From Burkholderiaceae bacterium (GTDB lineage Bacteria; Pseudomonadota; Gammaproteobacteria; Burkholderiales; Burkholderiaceae_C): 60,205 nucleotides of DNA. This document shows positions 1 through 8,482 of this stretch, piece after piece. The notes under the pieces were generated by a model that saw only the letters and a program-made list of their open reading frames with translations, was not told the origin of the DNA and searched no databases. The stretch lies in assembly GCA_004323695.1 (NCBI GenBank), contig SCRU01000116.1:1-60205 (forward strand), in the 5' to 3' direction. Numbering within the stretch: the first letter of the stretch is position 1; the number at the start of each line of letters is the position of its first letter. The position numbers and the translations under genes were made by a program.

Positions 1-210
1 ATACACGAGCCGATAGCTTTCATGCGGTATCAGCTCGCGGGTCCCTGAAATCTTGCCCGGCTTGCCCATCTTCGGATGCGCGGTCAGTCTGGTGGCAGCG
101 GCGCTAAAAAGTTCGTCCATGCGAACAGCCGCGCCGGGGTTGTCCGCCGCGATGTAGTCCCAAATGTCGGCGCGGTCTTGTTCCGCCTCCGGCGTCCAGA
201 CGACGATCAC
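1..210 (-). CDS. RelE/ParE-family toxin, C-terminus cut by window edge
   Basis: Read on the minus strand from GTG at 210, the frame stays open for 70 codons to base 1. It begins VIVVWTPEAEQDRADIWDYI and continues with AADNPGAA, MDELF, HPKMGKPG, TRELI and SYRLVY. This is the helix-pair plus beta-sheet pattern of RelE/ParE toxins, which typically act on ribosome-bound mRNA or on gyrase and have about 95-100 residues. About 25 residues lie outside the window. The GTG overlaps the TGA of the antitoxin frame upstream (GTGA), a normal arrangement for such pairs. Which target applies cannot be told from sequence. Confidence 0.75.
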   Translation of the reverse strand, partial: MIVVWTPEAEQDRADIWDYIAADNPGAAVRMDELFSAAATRLTAHPKMGKPGKISGTRELIPHESYRLVY

Positions 211-362
211 GCCTTGCCTGCCGCCATTGGCTTGCGCCCGGCAGCAAACGCGGCTTCAACTTCATCATTCGGCCGGCCACGGCCGGCACGCATCGAGGCA
301 CGGCCGGCTTTGACCTTGCGCCGCAGGTACTCGTCATGGTCGCGGGCCTGGCGCCGCCTAAC
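207..362 (-). pseudogene. Antitoxin remnant (ParD/RelB-like), 5' end lost
   Basis: The frame reads EYLRRKVKAGRASMRAGRGR, PNDEVEAAFAA and GRKPMAAGKA, then a TGA overlapping the toxin start. This resembles the C-terminal two-thirds of small ribbon-helix-helix antitoxins encoded just before RelE/ParE toxins. Upstream it runs into an in-frame stop at 365-363 with no ATG, GTG or TTG in the N-terminal part. Only a CTG or an internal ATG (codon 24) remains. The DNA-binding N-terminus is therefore missing, apparently replaced by the promoter region of the divergent vapBC pair. A sequencing error or a non-standard start could also explain it. Confidence 0.6.
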
Positions 363-363
363 T

Positions 364-378
364 CAGACTTGACGTCTG
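364..378. promoter_or_regulatory. Inverted repeat and -35-like box upstream of vapB
   Basis: CAGAC and GTCTG face each other across five bases that contain TTGAC of a possible -35 box (369-374). It lies 50 bp before vapB. VapB antitoxins bind palindromes in their own promoters, so this is a candidate autoregulatory operator. No convincing -10 box is seen at 17 bp. Confidence 0.3.
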
Positions 379-427
379 GTTGCGCATGTTGCGAGGTATG
401 TGTAAGCTTTGCCGCAAGGAGCTACAC

Positions 428-631
428 ATGGCCACCAACCTTGCCCTCGACCAGGAACTTCTCGAGCGCGCCTTCCGCGTCAGCGGCGAGCCGACGAAAA
501 AGGCAGCCGTGACGCGCGCATTGCAGGAATTCATCGCGCGTCGGGAGCAACGGCGCGTTGCAGAGCTTTTCGGCAAGCTCGATTGGGACGCGTCCTTCGA
601 CTACAAGTCCGAGCGATCTCGCAAGGCATGA
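428..631 (+). CDS. vapB: VapB-type antitoxin
   Basis: This is a 67-residue protein, MATNLALDQELLERAFRVSG..., matching the VapB antitoxins that pair with PIN-domain toxins. The N-terminal part (about 1-45) carries the predicted DNA-binding segment with the TKKAAVTRALQEFI helix. The acidic and aromatic tail (KLDWDASFDYK) is the expected toxin-neutralising strand. ATG 428 is chosen over the upstream in-frame ATG because AAGGAG lies 8 bases before it. The stop overlaps vapC by four bases (ATGA), so the pair is translationally coupled. Presumed role: neutralise VapC and repress the operon. Confidence 0.8.
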   Translation: MATNLALDQELLERAFRVSGEPTKKAAVTRALQEFIARREQRRVAELFGKLDWDASFDYKSERSRKA

Positions 632-1035
632 GCCTTCTCGTCGACACGAGCGTCTGGTCGCTCGCCCTGCGTCGCGATGTCAGTCAACCCGCGCCTGAAG
701 TCGCCGCTCTACGCAACGCCCTGCAAGGCGCGGACCAGGTGTTCATCACGGGGCTCGTGCTGCAGGAACTGCTTCAAGGCTTCACCGGGCCGAAGGCGCG
801 CGATCAACTGGTCGAGCGGCTTGCCGCCCTTGCGTTTCTGCAGCCGGACCGGGACGATCACATCGAGGCCGCCGGGGTCCGGAACACCTGCCGTCGGCGC
901 GGGGTACAAATTGGAACGATCGATGCACTGCTCATCCAACTGAGCCGTCGGCACGACCTGGTACTCCTGTCCACGGACAAGGATTTTCAATTTGCGGCAA
1001 AGCATGTCGAATTCAAACTTTGGGCCGCGAGGTGA
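628..1035 (+). CDS. vapC: VapC-type PIN-domain ribonuclease toxin
   Basis: A 135-residue PIN-domain protein with all four acidic active-site residues: D6 in LLVDTSVW, E47 in LQELLQG, D99 in GTIDALL and D117 in STDKDF. Known VapC toxins are Mg-dependent endoribonucleases that cleave initiator tRNA or rRNA; the target here is unknown. Length is normal, and the start overlaps the vapB stop. It looks intact and presumably active, unlike the truncated toxin module next to it. The hisD fragment begins only four bases after its stop. Confidence 0.85.
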   Translation: MSLLVDTSVWSLALRRDVSQPAPEVAALRNALQGADQVFITGLVLQELLQGFTGPKARDQLVERLAALAFLQPDRDDHIEAAGVRNTCRRRGVQIGTIDALLIQLSRRHDLVLLSTDKDFQFAAKHVEFKLWAAR

Positions 1036-1038
1036 CGG

Positions 1039-1171
1039 CAGCCTTTCGCCGTGCGCGGGCACGCTCGCGATGCGGCCGGGCACCTGCGTGCCGGCTTCGC
1101 TGACTTCGATCAGGCTGCTGCGCTTCTGAAAGTCGTACACCGACAGCGACGGGGAGAAACACGGGGCACCG
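1039..1171 (-). pseudogene. Decayed fragment of hisD (3' coding part)
   Basis: These 133 bp align without gaps to 4166-4298 inside hisD at roughly 83% identity by my own count. The frame still reads [19 protein letters not shown] against [19 protein letters not shown] in HisD, corresponding to HisD residues about 382-426. It has no start, no histidinol dehydrogenase stop, and lacks the last 13 residues. It has the same orientation as hisD. The level of divergence argues against a very recent duplication. It looks like the scar of an insertion or exchange at the hisD 3' end. Confidence 0.8.
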
Positions 1172-1243
1172 CGCGCCCAATCGACTTCACGCCGGGCCAT
1201 GCACCTTATCCATGGTATTGCTGAGGTTAATGCCGGGGTATTT

Positions 1244-1261
1244 ATATGATGATCATCATAT
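1244..1261. promoter_or_regulatory. TetR operator 1 (upstream of tetR gene)
   Basis: Perfect 18-bp palindrome ATATGATGATCATCATAT, 19 bp before the tetR start. It contains a -10-like TATGAT (1245-1250). The same palindrome with a different centre lies at 1903-1920, so this is very probably the binding site of the TetR protein encoded next to it, giving autorepression. Confidence 0.8.
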
Positions 1262-1280
1262 TTGTGATACAGTGCCGTGC

Positions 1281-1862
1281 ATGCATCCCAGATCCACTCG
1301 CCACGAAACCACGCACGAGCGTATCGTCGAGGTGGCGGCGCGCACGTTGCGGCGCAATGGCTATGACGGCGTCGGCGTCGCCGACGTGATGAAGCAGGCC
1401 GGGCTGACGCATGGCGGCTTTTACGCGCACTTCGAGTCCCGCGACGCCCTGCTGGCGGAAGCTGTCGAACGTGCCGGACGCGACAGCGCGACCGTGATGC
1501 GCCAGCGCATCGACACCAGCCGCGCACGCGGCGAGAGCGCCCTGCGCGCACTCGTCGAAGGCTATCTGTCCGAAACGCATCTTCGGGGCGTCGAGGGAGG
1601 TTGCGTGGTAGCCGCATTGAGTTCCGAGATGCCCCGGCAGTCGCCCGCGCTGCTGGCCACGTCGGCTGACCGTGTGCGTGGTCTCATCGACCTGGTTCAG
1701 CGCGCGCTGCCGCAAGGCGGCACCCGGGAACAGGCGATGGTCATCGCAGGCACCATGGTCGGCACCTTGCAGCTGGCGCGTGCGCTCGGCCCCAATCAGC
1801 AAGGCAAGGCCGTGCTCGCGGCGGCGCGGACCGAACTGCTGTCCCGGTACGACCCCGCCTGA
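1281..1862 (+). CDS. TetR/AcrR-family transcriptional repressor
   Basis: 193 residues. The N-terminal helix-turn-helix (about 33-52) is [19 protein letters not shown], the classic TetR recognition region, preceded by [19 protein letters not shown]. The C-terminal ligand domain resembles that of TetR proteins regulating short-chain dehydrogenases or efflux pumps. I chose ATG 1281 (MHPRSTRHE) over ATG 1212 because translation from 1212 would run through the operator palindrome. It is followed by a terminator and then a second operator, so tetR is a separate unit that most likely controls the SDR-MFS pair by derepression when a ligand binds. The ligand is unknown. Confidence 0.88.
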   Translation: MHPRSTRHETTHERIVEVAARTLRRNGYDGVGVADVMKQAGLTHGGFYAHFESRDALLAEAVERAGRDSATVMRQRIDTSRARGESALRALVEGYLSETHLRGVEGGCVVAALSSEMPRQSPALLATSADRVRGLIDLVQRALPQGGTREQAMVIAGTMVGTLQLARALGPNQQGKAVLAAARTELLSRYDPA

Positions 1863-1863
1863 A

Positions 1864-1894
1864 CTCGCACAACACGCTGTGCGAGGTTTTTTTT
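1864..1894 (+). terminator. Rho-independent terminator of tetR
   Basis: CTCGCACA pairs perfectly with TGTGCGAG across a six-base loop, followed by one G and eight T. It begins one base after the tetR stop and separates tetR transcription from the SDR promoter. Confidence 0.88.
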
Positions 1895-1902
1895 ACCCCT
1901 AA

Positions 1903-1920
1903 ATATGATGGCCATCATAT
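1903..1920. promoter_or_regulatory. TetR operator 2 (upstream of SDR-MFS operon)
   Basis: Perfect 18-bp palindrome ATATGATGGCCATCATAT, identical to operator 1 except for the two central bases. It lies 30 bp before the SDR start and contains TATGAT (1904-1909), a possible -10 box. Binding here would block transcription of the dehydrogenase and efflux genes. Confidence 0.8.
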
Positions 1921-1950
1921 ATTTTCAACGCTTTTTCAAAGGAACGAACC

Positions 1951-2658
1951 ATGAAGATTGCTGATGCGACGGTGCTGATCACCGGCGCCAACCGCGGCCT
2001 GGGTCTGGCTTTCGCCCGGGGGGCGCTGGCCCGGGGTGCGCGCAAGGTCTACGCGGCGGCGCGAGACCCATCCAGCGTGACGCTGCCCGGTGTGGAGCCC
2101 ATCCAACTCGATGTCACGAATCAGGACGAGGTCGCCGCTGCGGCGCGCGAATGCTCTGACGTGACGCTGCTGATCAACAACGCCGGCATCGCGGCAACCG
2201 GCGGCTTCTTGAACGATGGCAGCCTGGCTTCTGCGCGGCGCCACTTCGAGACGAATGTCTTTGGCCCGCTGGGCCTGACCCGGGCGTTTGCCCCGGTACT
2301 GGCTGCGCATGGCGGCGGTGCCATCCTGAACGTGCTGTCCATCGCGAGCTGGATCAACGGGCCGTTGCTTGGCGTGTATGGCATGAGCAAGTCGGCAGCG
2401 TGGGCGATGACAAACGGCACACGCATTGAATTGCGCGACCAGCATACGCAGGTCCTGGCCCTGCATGTCGGTTTTATCGACACCGATCTGACGCGCGGCA
2501 TGGATGTGCCCAAGCTGGCACCTGACGATGTGGTGCGTGCGGCGCTGGATGCGCTGGAAGCCGGCGCCAGCGAGGTGCTGGCCGACGAGCTGACGCGACG
2601 CGTACACGCCGGACTGTCGGCGAATCCTGCGGTTTATCTGCAGGCACTGGATCGGTAG
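1951..2658 (+). CDS. Short-chain dehydrogenase/reductase
   Basis: 235 residues, classical SDR fold. The cofactor motif TGANRGLG is at 11-18, NNAG at 76-79, the catalytic Ser at S130, and YGMSK (Y143, K147) forms the YxxxK pair. It should be an NAD(P)-dependent oxidoreductase of alcohols, ketones or aldehydes; the substrate cannot be read from sequence. It is preceded by AAAGGAACG as ribosome site, and the MFS gene follows after 7 bp, so they are co-transcribed. The pairing with an efflux pump and a TetR repressor suggests a detoxification response to a small lipophilic or carbonyl compound (inference). Confidence 0.88.
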   Translation: MKIADATVLITGANRGLGLAFARGALARGARKVYAAARDPSSVTLPGVEPIQLDVTNQDEVAAAARECSDVTLLINNAGIAATGGFLNDGSLASARRHFETNVFGPLGLTRAFAPVLAAHGGGAILNVLSIASWINGPLLGVYGMSKSAAWAMTNGTRIELRDQHTQVLALHVGFIDTDLTRGMDVPKLAPDDVVRAALDALEAGASEVLADELTRRVHAGLSANPAVYLQALDR

Positions 2659-2665
2659 GCGCATC

Positions 2666-4081
2666 ATGACCACGACGACCCCACGCGCGGCGGCACTCGT
2701 TACCACCAGGCCGCAGGCCGCTCCCTGGCCGGTCTTCTGGATCGCCAGCATTGCCGTGTTCCTCGTTTCGCTGGATTCGACGATGCTGTTCGCCGCGTTC
2801 TCGGCCATACGCGCGGGCTTTCCGGGGACATCCGCCGCCGACATGTCATGGGTGCTGAACGGATATACGGTCGTGTATGCCGCGATGCTGATACCGGCAG
2901 GTGGAATCGCGGACACGCATGGCCGCAAGAAAGTGTTCCTGTTCGGAGTCACGTTGTTTCTGGCGTCGTCGGCGGCCTGCGGGCTGGCGGGCAGCGTGGC
3001 CTGGCTGGTGGCGGCGCGCGTCACGCAGGCGTTCGGGGCGGCCCTGCTGACACCGGCCTCGCTGTCCATCGTGCTCGATGCCTTTCCGCACAGCAAGCGG
3101 GCCATGACCGTGAGCCTTTGGGGTGCGGTTGGCGGCCTCGCGGCGGCGGTTGGGCCCAGCCTGGGGTCGTTCGTGGTGCAGTCTGTGGGCTGGCAATGGG
3201 CGTTCTATCTGAACCTGCCGCTGGGAGCGGTGTCGCTGTGGCGGGGTGCCGCGCTCTTGTCAGAAGCAAAAAAAGCCGACAGCCGGCGGCCCGTCGATGG
3301 CGTGGGCATGGGCCTGTTGATTCTGAGTGTCGGCGCGCTCGCCCTGAGCATCGTGCAGTCGCAGTCACCGCAATGGACACCAACCGACCTGGCCGTTGCC
3401 GCCGGGACGAGCGTTGTGGCGCTGGTCGGCTTCGTCATCTGGGCCCGCGTCGCGCCCGCGCCGCTGGTAGACCTGCGGCTGTTCAGGCACCGAACCTACA
3501 CCTTCGTGAATCTGGCGACCCTGGTCTACGGCATCTCGTTCTCGATGATGTTTTTCGCGTTCTTTTTCTACATGACCGACGTCTGGCATTACACGCTGTC
3601 GCAGGCCGGCCTTGCGATTACGCCCGGTCCGTTGCTCGTCATTCCCTTTGCAATCCTGTCCGGGCGGGGGGCGAGCCGCATCGGACACAGGCCGTTCCTG
3701 GTCGGTGGAGGGCTGCTCTACGCCTGCAGCGGGTTGTGGTTTCTTTTGGTACCCGGTCCCCAACCCGCCTACCTCACCCATTGGTTGCCTGGATTGATCC
3801 TGAGCGGCATCAGTGTGGGCCTGGTAATGCCTTCGCTGTCGGCTGCTGCCGTGAACCGGCTGCCGGCAGACCAATATGCCGTGGGCAGCGCCGTGAACCA
3901 GGCGACGCGACAGATCGGCTCGGTGATGGGGGTTGCGATCACCGTGCTGCTGCTGGGCGGTGCGGGGCTGACTCACAAAAGCTTCGTGCCGCTTTACGCC
4001 GGGCTCGTGTTGCTGGCATTGCTGACGGCGCTGCTGTGTCTGCCAGTCAACACCAGACCGGCGAAGGTTGCGAAGACCTGA
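2666..4081 (+). CDS. MFS drug transporter, DHA2 (EmrB/QacA-like, 14 TM) type
   Basis: 471 residues of strongly hydrophobic segments consistent with about 14 membrane spans. Motif A is visible in the first cytoplasmic loop (GGIADTHGRKKVF), and an antiporter motif C region follows (GPSLGSFVVQ, then WQWAFYLNLPLG), the hallmark of proton-driven DHA2 multidrug exporters. LDSTMLFAA in the first span resembles the LDxTIVNVA motif of the family. It sits in the inner membrane and would extrude the compound handled by the neighbouring SDR or sensed by the TetR protein. It ends 42 bp from the convergent hisD stop. Confidence 0.88.
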   Translation: MTTTTPRAAALVTTRPQAAPWPVFWIASIAVFLVSLDSTMLFAAFSAIRAGFPGTSAADMSWVLNGYTVVYAAMLIPAGGIADTHGRKKVFLFGVTLFLASSAACGLAGSVAWLVAARVTQAFGAALLTPASLSIVLDAFPHSKRAMTVSLWGAVGGLAAAVGPSLGSFVVQSVGWQWAFYLNLPLGAVSLWRGAALLSEAKKADSRRPVDGVGMGLLILSVGALALSIVQSQSPQWTPTDLAVAAGTSVVALVGFVIWARVAPAPLVDLRLFRHRTYTFVNLATLVYGISFSMMFFAFFFYMTDVWHYTLSQAGLAITPGPLLVIPFAILSGRGASRIGHRPFLVGGGLLYACSGLWFLLVPGPQPAYLTHWLPGLILSGISVGLVMPSLSAAAVNRLPADQYAVGSAVNQATRQIGSVMGVAITVLLLGGAGLTHKSFVPLYAGLVLLALLTALLCLPVNTRPAKVAKT

Positions 4082-4123
4082 GTGGCGGGTGCGGCTTGGC
4101 CCGGTGCGGGCTGTGATGGGCCC

Positions 4124-5443
4124 TTACGGCTTGAGCCGCATCTCCGCCGCGCCCGCATGCGCCTGCAGCCCTTCGCCGTGCGCCAGCACGCTGGCGATAC
4201 GGCCAAGCTTTTGCGCGCCGGCTTCGCTGACCTCGATCAGGCTGGTGCGCTTCTGGAAGTCGTACACCGACAGCGGCGACGAGAAGCGCGCGGTGCCGCT
4301 GGTGGGCAGCACGTGGTTCGGTCCGGCGCAGTAGTCGCCCAGCGATTCGCTGGTGTAGGCGCCCAGGAAGATTGCGCCCGCGTGCCTGAGCAGCGGTTCC
4401 CATTGGTGCGGATCGCGGCTGGACACTTCGAGGTGCTCGGGCGCGATGCGGTTCGCGATGTCGCAGGCCTCGTTCATGCTGCGCGTGTGGATCAGCGCGC
4501 CGCGGCCGGACAGGCTCTTCGCGATGATCCCGGCGCGCGGCAGCGTGGGCAAGAGCCGCGTCATGGCCGCGGCCACCTCGTCCAGGTAGGCTGCGTCGGG
4601 GCTGAGCAGGATGCTCTGCGCGAGCTCGTCGTGCTCGGCCTGGCTGAACAGATCCATCGCGACCCAGTCGGCGGGCGTACTGCCGTCAGCCAGCACCAGG
4701 ATTTCGCTGGGACCGGCGATCATGTCGATGCCGACCTGGCCGAACACGCGTTTCTTGGCGCTCGCGACATAGGCATTGCCGGGGCCGGTGATCTTGTCCA
4801 CCTTCGGGATCGTGGCGGTGCCGTAGGCCAGCGCGGCCACCGCCTGCGCGCCGCCGATGGTGTAGGCGCGCGTGACGCCAGCGACGAAGGCGGCCGCCAG
4901 CACCAGCGGGTTCTTTTCGCCCCGGGGGGTGGGCACGACCATGGTGATCTCGCCGACCCCCGCCACATGTGCCGGTATCGCGTTCATCAGCACGCTGGAA
5001 GGGTAGGCCGCCTTGCCTCCCGGCACGTAGATGCCGACGCGGTCCAGCGGCGTGACCTTTTGTCCGAGCAGCGTGCCGTCCGCGTCGCGGAAGGTCGCCG
5101 TTTCGCCGCCCTGGGTTTTCTGCCATTCGTGGTAGCGGCGGATGCGCGCCGCGGCCTGCTCCAGCGCCTCGCGCTGCGCCGGCGGCAGATGGTCGAACGC
5201 GGTCTTCAGTTCGGCGGCGCTGAGTTCGAGCCCGGCCATTGAAGTCGCCTGCACGCCGTCGAAGCGCGCGGTGTATTCGAGCACCGCCGCGTCGCCGCGC
5301 GCGCGCACGTCGGCCAGGATCCCGGCCACGCGCTGCTCGATTGCGGCATCGTCCTCGGCCGACCAGTGCAGCCGCGCCTTGAATTCAGCATCAAAAGTGC
5401 TTGAAGCCGTTGACAGTCGTGCAATGTCAGCTATTGGATTCAT
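4124..5443 (-). CDS. hisD: Histidinol dehydrogenase
   Basis: 439 residues, full length. It oxidises L-histidinol to L-histidine using two NAD (last steps of histidine synthesis) and depends on zinc. Family landmarks are [11 protein letters not shown] (about 220-230), [11 protein letters not shown] (243-252), zinc ligands Q268/H271 in SQAEHDE and D370 in [11 protein letters not shown], catalytic E336/H337 in APEHLE, and the closing histidine near 429. It follows hisG by 17 bp and is the last gene of this operon. hisC or hisB, which usually follow, are absent; the inserted efflux module converges on it. The N-terminus [10 protein letters not shown] and the ATG itself lie in a copy of the 44-nt repeat. 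Confidence 0.97.
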   Translation of the reverse strand: MNPIADIARLSTASSTFDAEFKARLHWSAEDDAAIEQRVAGILADVRARGDAAVLEYTARFDGVQATSMAGLELSAAELKTAFDHLPPAQREALEQAAARIRRYHEWQKTQGGETATFRDADGTLLGQKVTPLDRVGIYVPGGKAAYPSSVLMNAIPAHVAGVGEITMVVPTPRGEKNPLVLAAAFVAGVTRAYTIGGAQAVAALAYGTATIPKVDKITGPGNAYVASAKKRVFGQVGIDMIAGPSEILVLADGSTPADWVAMDLFSQAEHDELAQSILLSPDAAYLDEVAAAMTRLLPTLPRAGIIAKSLSGRGALIHTRSMNEACDIANRIAPEHLEVSSRDPHQWEPLLRHAGAIFLGAYTSESLGDYCAGPNHVLPTSGTARFSSPLSVYDFQKRTSLIEVSEAGAQKLGRIASVLAHGEGLQAHAGAAEMRLKP

Positions 5444-5448
5444 AGTAC
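5405..5448 (-). repeat. 44-nt dispersed repeat copy (E5), contains hisD start codon
   Basis: Read on the minus strand it has CTAT at columns 4-7, AGCT at 17-20, GC at 27-28 and CAACGGCT at 37-44, in the same ungapped spacing as the copies at 25545-25588 and 44031-44074. The hisD ATG (5443) is at columns 6-8, so the first 13 codons of hisD are repeat sequence. Confidence 0.6.
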
Positions 5449-5460
5449 CCGGAAACGCGG

Positions 5461-6095
5461 CTAGCGCGCGACCGCCGTGGCAAAGGCGTCAATCATCCTG
5501 CGGATCGGCGCCTGGTTCAGCTTGAGCGCGGCCTGGTTCACCACGAGACGCGCACTGATGTCCATGATGCGCTCGACTTCGACCAGATGGTTCGCCTTGA
5601 GGGTGTTGCCGGTGGAGACCAGGTCAACGATCGCGTCGGCCAGCCCGGTCAGCGGCGCCAGCTCCATGCTGCCGTACAGCTTGATCAGGTCCACGTGCAC
5701 GCCCTTGGCGGCGAAGAACTCGCGCGAGATGCCCACGTACTTGGTCGCCACCTTGAGCCGGCTGCCCTGCTGGACCGCGTCGGCATAGTCGAAGCCGTCC
5801 CGCACCGCGACGCTGATGCGGCATTGGGCGATCCGCAGGTCCAGCGGCTGGTACAGACCCAGGCTACCGTGCTCGAGCAGCGTGTCCTTGCCGGTGATCC
5901 CGAGGTCGGCGCCGCCATACTGCACATAGGTCGGCACGTCGGTGGCGCGCACCACGAGCACGCGCAGGTCGCTCTGATTCGTCGCGAGAATCAGCTTGCG
6001 CGACTGGTCCGGATCGTCCAGCACCTCGATGCCGGCGGCGCGCAGCAGCGGCAGGGTTTCGTCGAAGATGCGGCCTTTGGACAAGGCAAGCGTGA

Positions 6096-6099
<4 letters not shown>
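5461..6099 (-). CDS. hisG: ATP phosphoribosyltransferase, short catalytic form
   Basis: 212 residues. It catalyses the first committed step of histidine synthesis, joining ATP and PRPP. Visible features are [16 protein letters not shown] at the N-terminus, [19 protein letters not shown], and the PRPP-binding loop [14 protein letters not shown] near 165-178. The length marks the short HisG form, which lacks the C-terminal regulatory ACT-like domain and is known to need HisZ as regulatory partner; no hisZ is in this window. ATG 6099 overlaps the murA stop (ATGA). Confidence 0.95.
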
Positions 6100-7376
<1,277 letters not shown>

Positions 7377-7383
7377 CGGAAAA

Positions 7384-7626
7384 TCAGTGTGGTTCGGCCG
7401 CCCATTCGGTGGGCGTATAGGTTTTCATCGACAAGGCGTGGACCTCGTCCGTGCGCATTTTCGCACCCAGCGCGGCATACACCCGCTGGTGCCGCTGGAT
7501 GGCGCGCTGGCCCTCGAACTCGGGCGACACGATGGTGGCATACCAGTGACGGCCATCGCCTTCGAGTTCGATGTGCTCGCACGGCAGCGCGGCGGCGATG
7601 AGTGCCTGGAGTTGTTCGGCGGTCAT
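7384..7626 (-). CDS. BolA/IbaG-family protein
   Basis: 80 residues, [20 protein letters not shown]..., with the BolA core [28 protein letters not shown] and [12 protein letters not shown]. It matches the IbaG (YrbA) subfamily located between mla genes and murA in many proteobacteria. Family members bind Fe-S clusters together with monothiol glutaredoxins. ATG 7626 gives the usual length; the extra upstream frame would read into the permease gene. It is likely translated from the long mla-murA message. Confidence 0.9.
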   Translation of the reverse strand: MTAEQLQALIAAALPCEHIELEGDGRHWYATIVSPEFEGQRAIQRHQRVYAALGAKMRTDEVHALSMKTYTPTEWAAEPH

Positions 7627-7640
7627 GTGGCGTGTTCCTT

Positions 7641-8396
7641 TCAACCCCGGATTTTGTAGCCGATGCGCAGCAAATGCACGGTCATGGCGCTGACACAGGC
7701 CAACGCGACCGCCACGATGCCCAGGCTGAGCCACGGCGAGACGTCGCTGACGCCGAAGAAGCCGTAGCGGAAGCCATCGATCATGTAGAAAAACGGGTTC
7801 AGATGGCTCACGCCCTGCCAGAACGGCGTGAGCGAATGAATCGAGTAGAACACGCCGCTCAGGAACGTCATGGGCACGATCACGAAGTTCTGGAACGCCG
7901 CCATCTGGTCAAATTTCTCGGCCCAAAGTCCCGCAATGACGCCCAGCGAGCCCAGAATGGCCGCGCCCAGCACCGCGAACGCCACAACCCACAGCGGCGC
8001 CACGACGCTGGGGTGGATGAAAAACACCGTTGCGAGGAAAACCCCGGCGCCCACCGCCAGGCCGCGCACCACGGACGAGCCCACGTAGGCGACGAACCAG
8101 CTCCAGTGCGACAGCGGCGTGAGCAGCACGAACACCAGATTGCCCAGGATCTTGCTCTGGATCATCGAGGACGAGCTGTTGGCGAAGGCGTTCTGCAGCA
8201 CGCTCATCATGACCAGCCCGGGCACCAGAAACTCGGTGTAGTTGATCTTGCCGAACACCTTCACGCTGCCCTCGAGCACATGGCCGAAGATCAGCAGGTA
8301 CAGGATGGCCGTCAGCACCGGGGCCGCGACGGTCTGGAAGCCGACTTTCCAGAAGCGCAGCACTTCTTTATAGAGAAGGGTTTGCCAGCCGTTCAT
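7641..8396 (-). CDS. ABC-2 type exporter permease (YadH-like)
   Basis: 251 residues with about six hydrophobic segments and the ABC-2 pattern: NGWQTLLYKEVLRFWKVGFQTVAAP at the cytoplasmic N-terminus and FLSGVFYSIHSLTPFWQGVSHLNP near 190-215. This matches permeases of the YadG/YadH class. It pairs with the ATPase encoded upstream. The substrate is not established. Its location within the phospholipid-transport/murA operon is conserved in betaproteobacteria and suggests envelope-related export (inference). An 80-bp repeat fills the gap before it. Confidence 0.9.
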   Translation of the reverse strand: MNGWQTLLYKEVLRFWKVGFQTVAAPVLTAILYLLIFGHVLEGSVKVFGKINYTEFLVPGLVMMSVLQNAFANSSSSMIQSKILGNLVFVLLTPLSHWSWFVAYVGSSVVRGLAVGAGVFLATVFFIHPSVVAPLWVVAFAVLGAAILGSLGVIAGLWAEKFDQMAAFQNFVIVPMTFLSGVFYSIHSLTPFWQGVSHLNPFFYMIDGFRYGFFGVSDVSPWLSLGIVAVALACVSAMTVHLLRIGYKIRG

Positions 8397-8401
8397 GATG
8401 T

Positions 8402-8482
8402 GGCCCCCACGCTTGCCACTTCGTGTACTGCGCTGCCCCCCAAGGGGGCCTTCGCGCCTTGGGACGGCCCGGCGGCGCTCAT
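8402..8482. repeat. GC-rich intergenic repeat, copy A
   Basis: Blocks CCCCCACGCTTGCCACT, CGCTGCCCCCC, AGGGGGCCTTCG and GGCCCGGCGGCGCTCAT recur in the same order at 9843-10019. It fills the gap between the ATPase and permease genes. Its end contains the TCA that is the minus-strand TGA stop of the ATPase gene. The CCCCCC/GGGGG arms can form a hairpin. Confidence 0.75.

Noticed and set aside
709..1617. A 302-codon minus-strand frame running across vapC, the hisD fragment and tetR
   Set aside because: Only the middle part resembles a protein (the hisD fragment); the rest is antisense to real genes.
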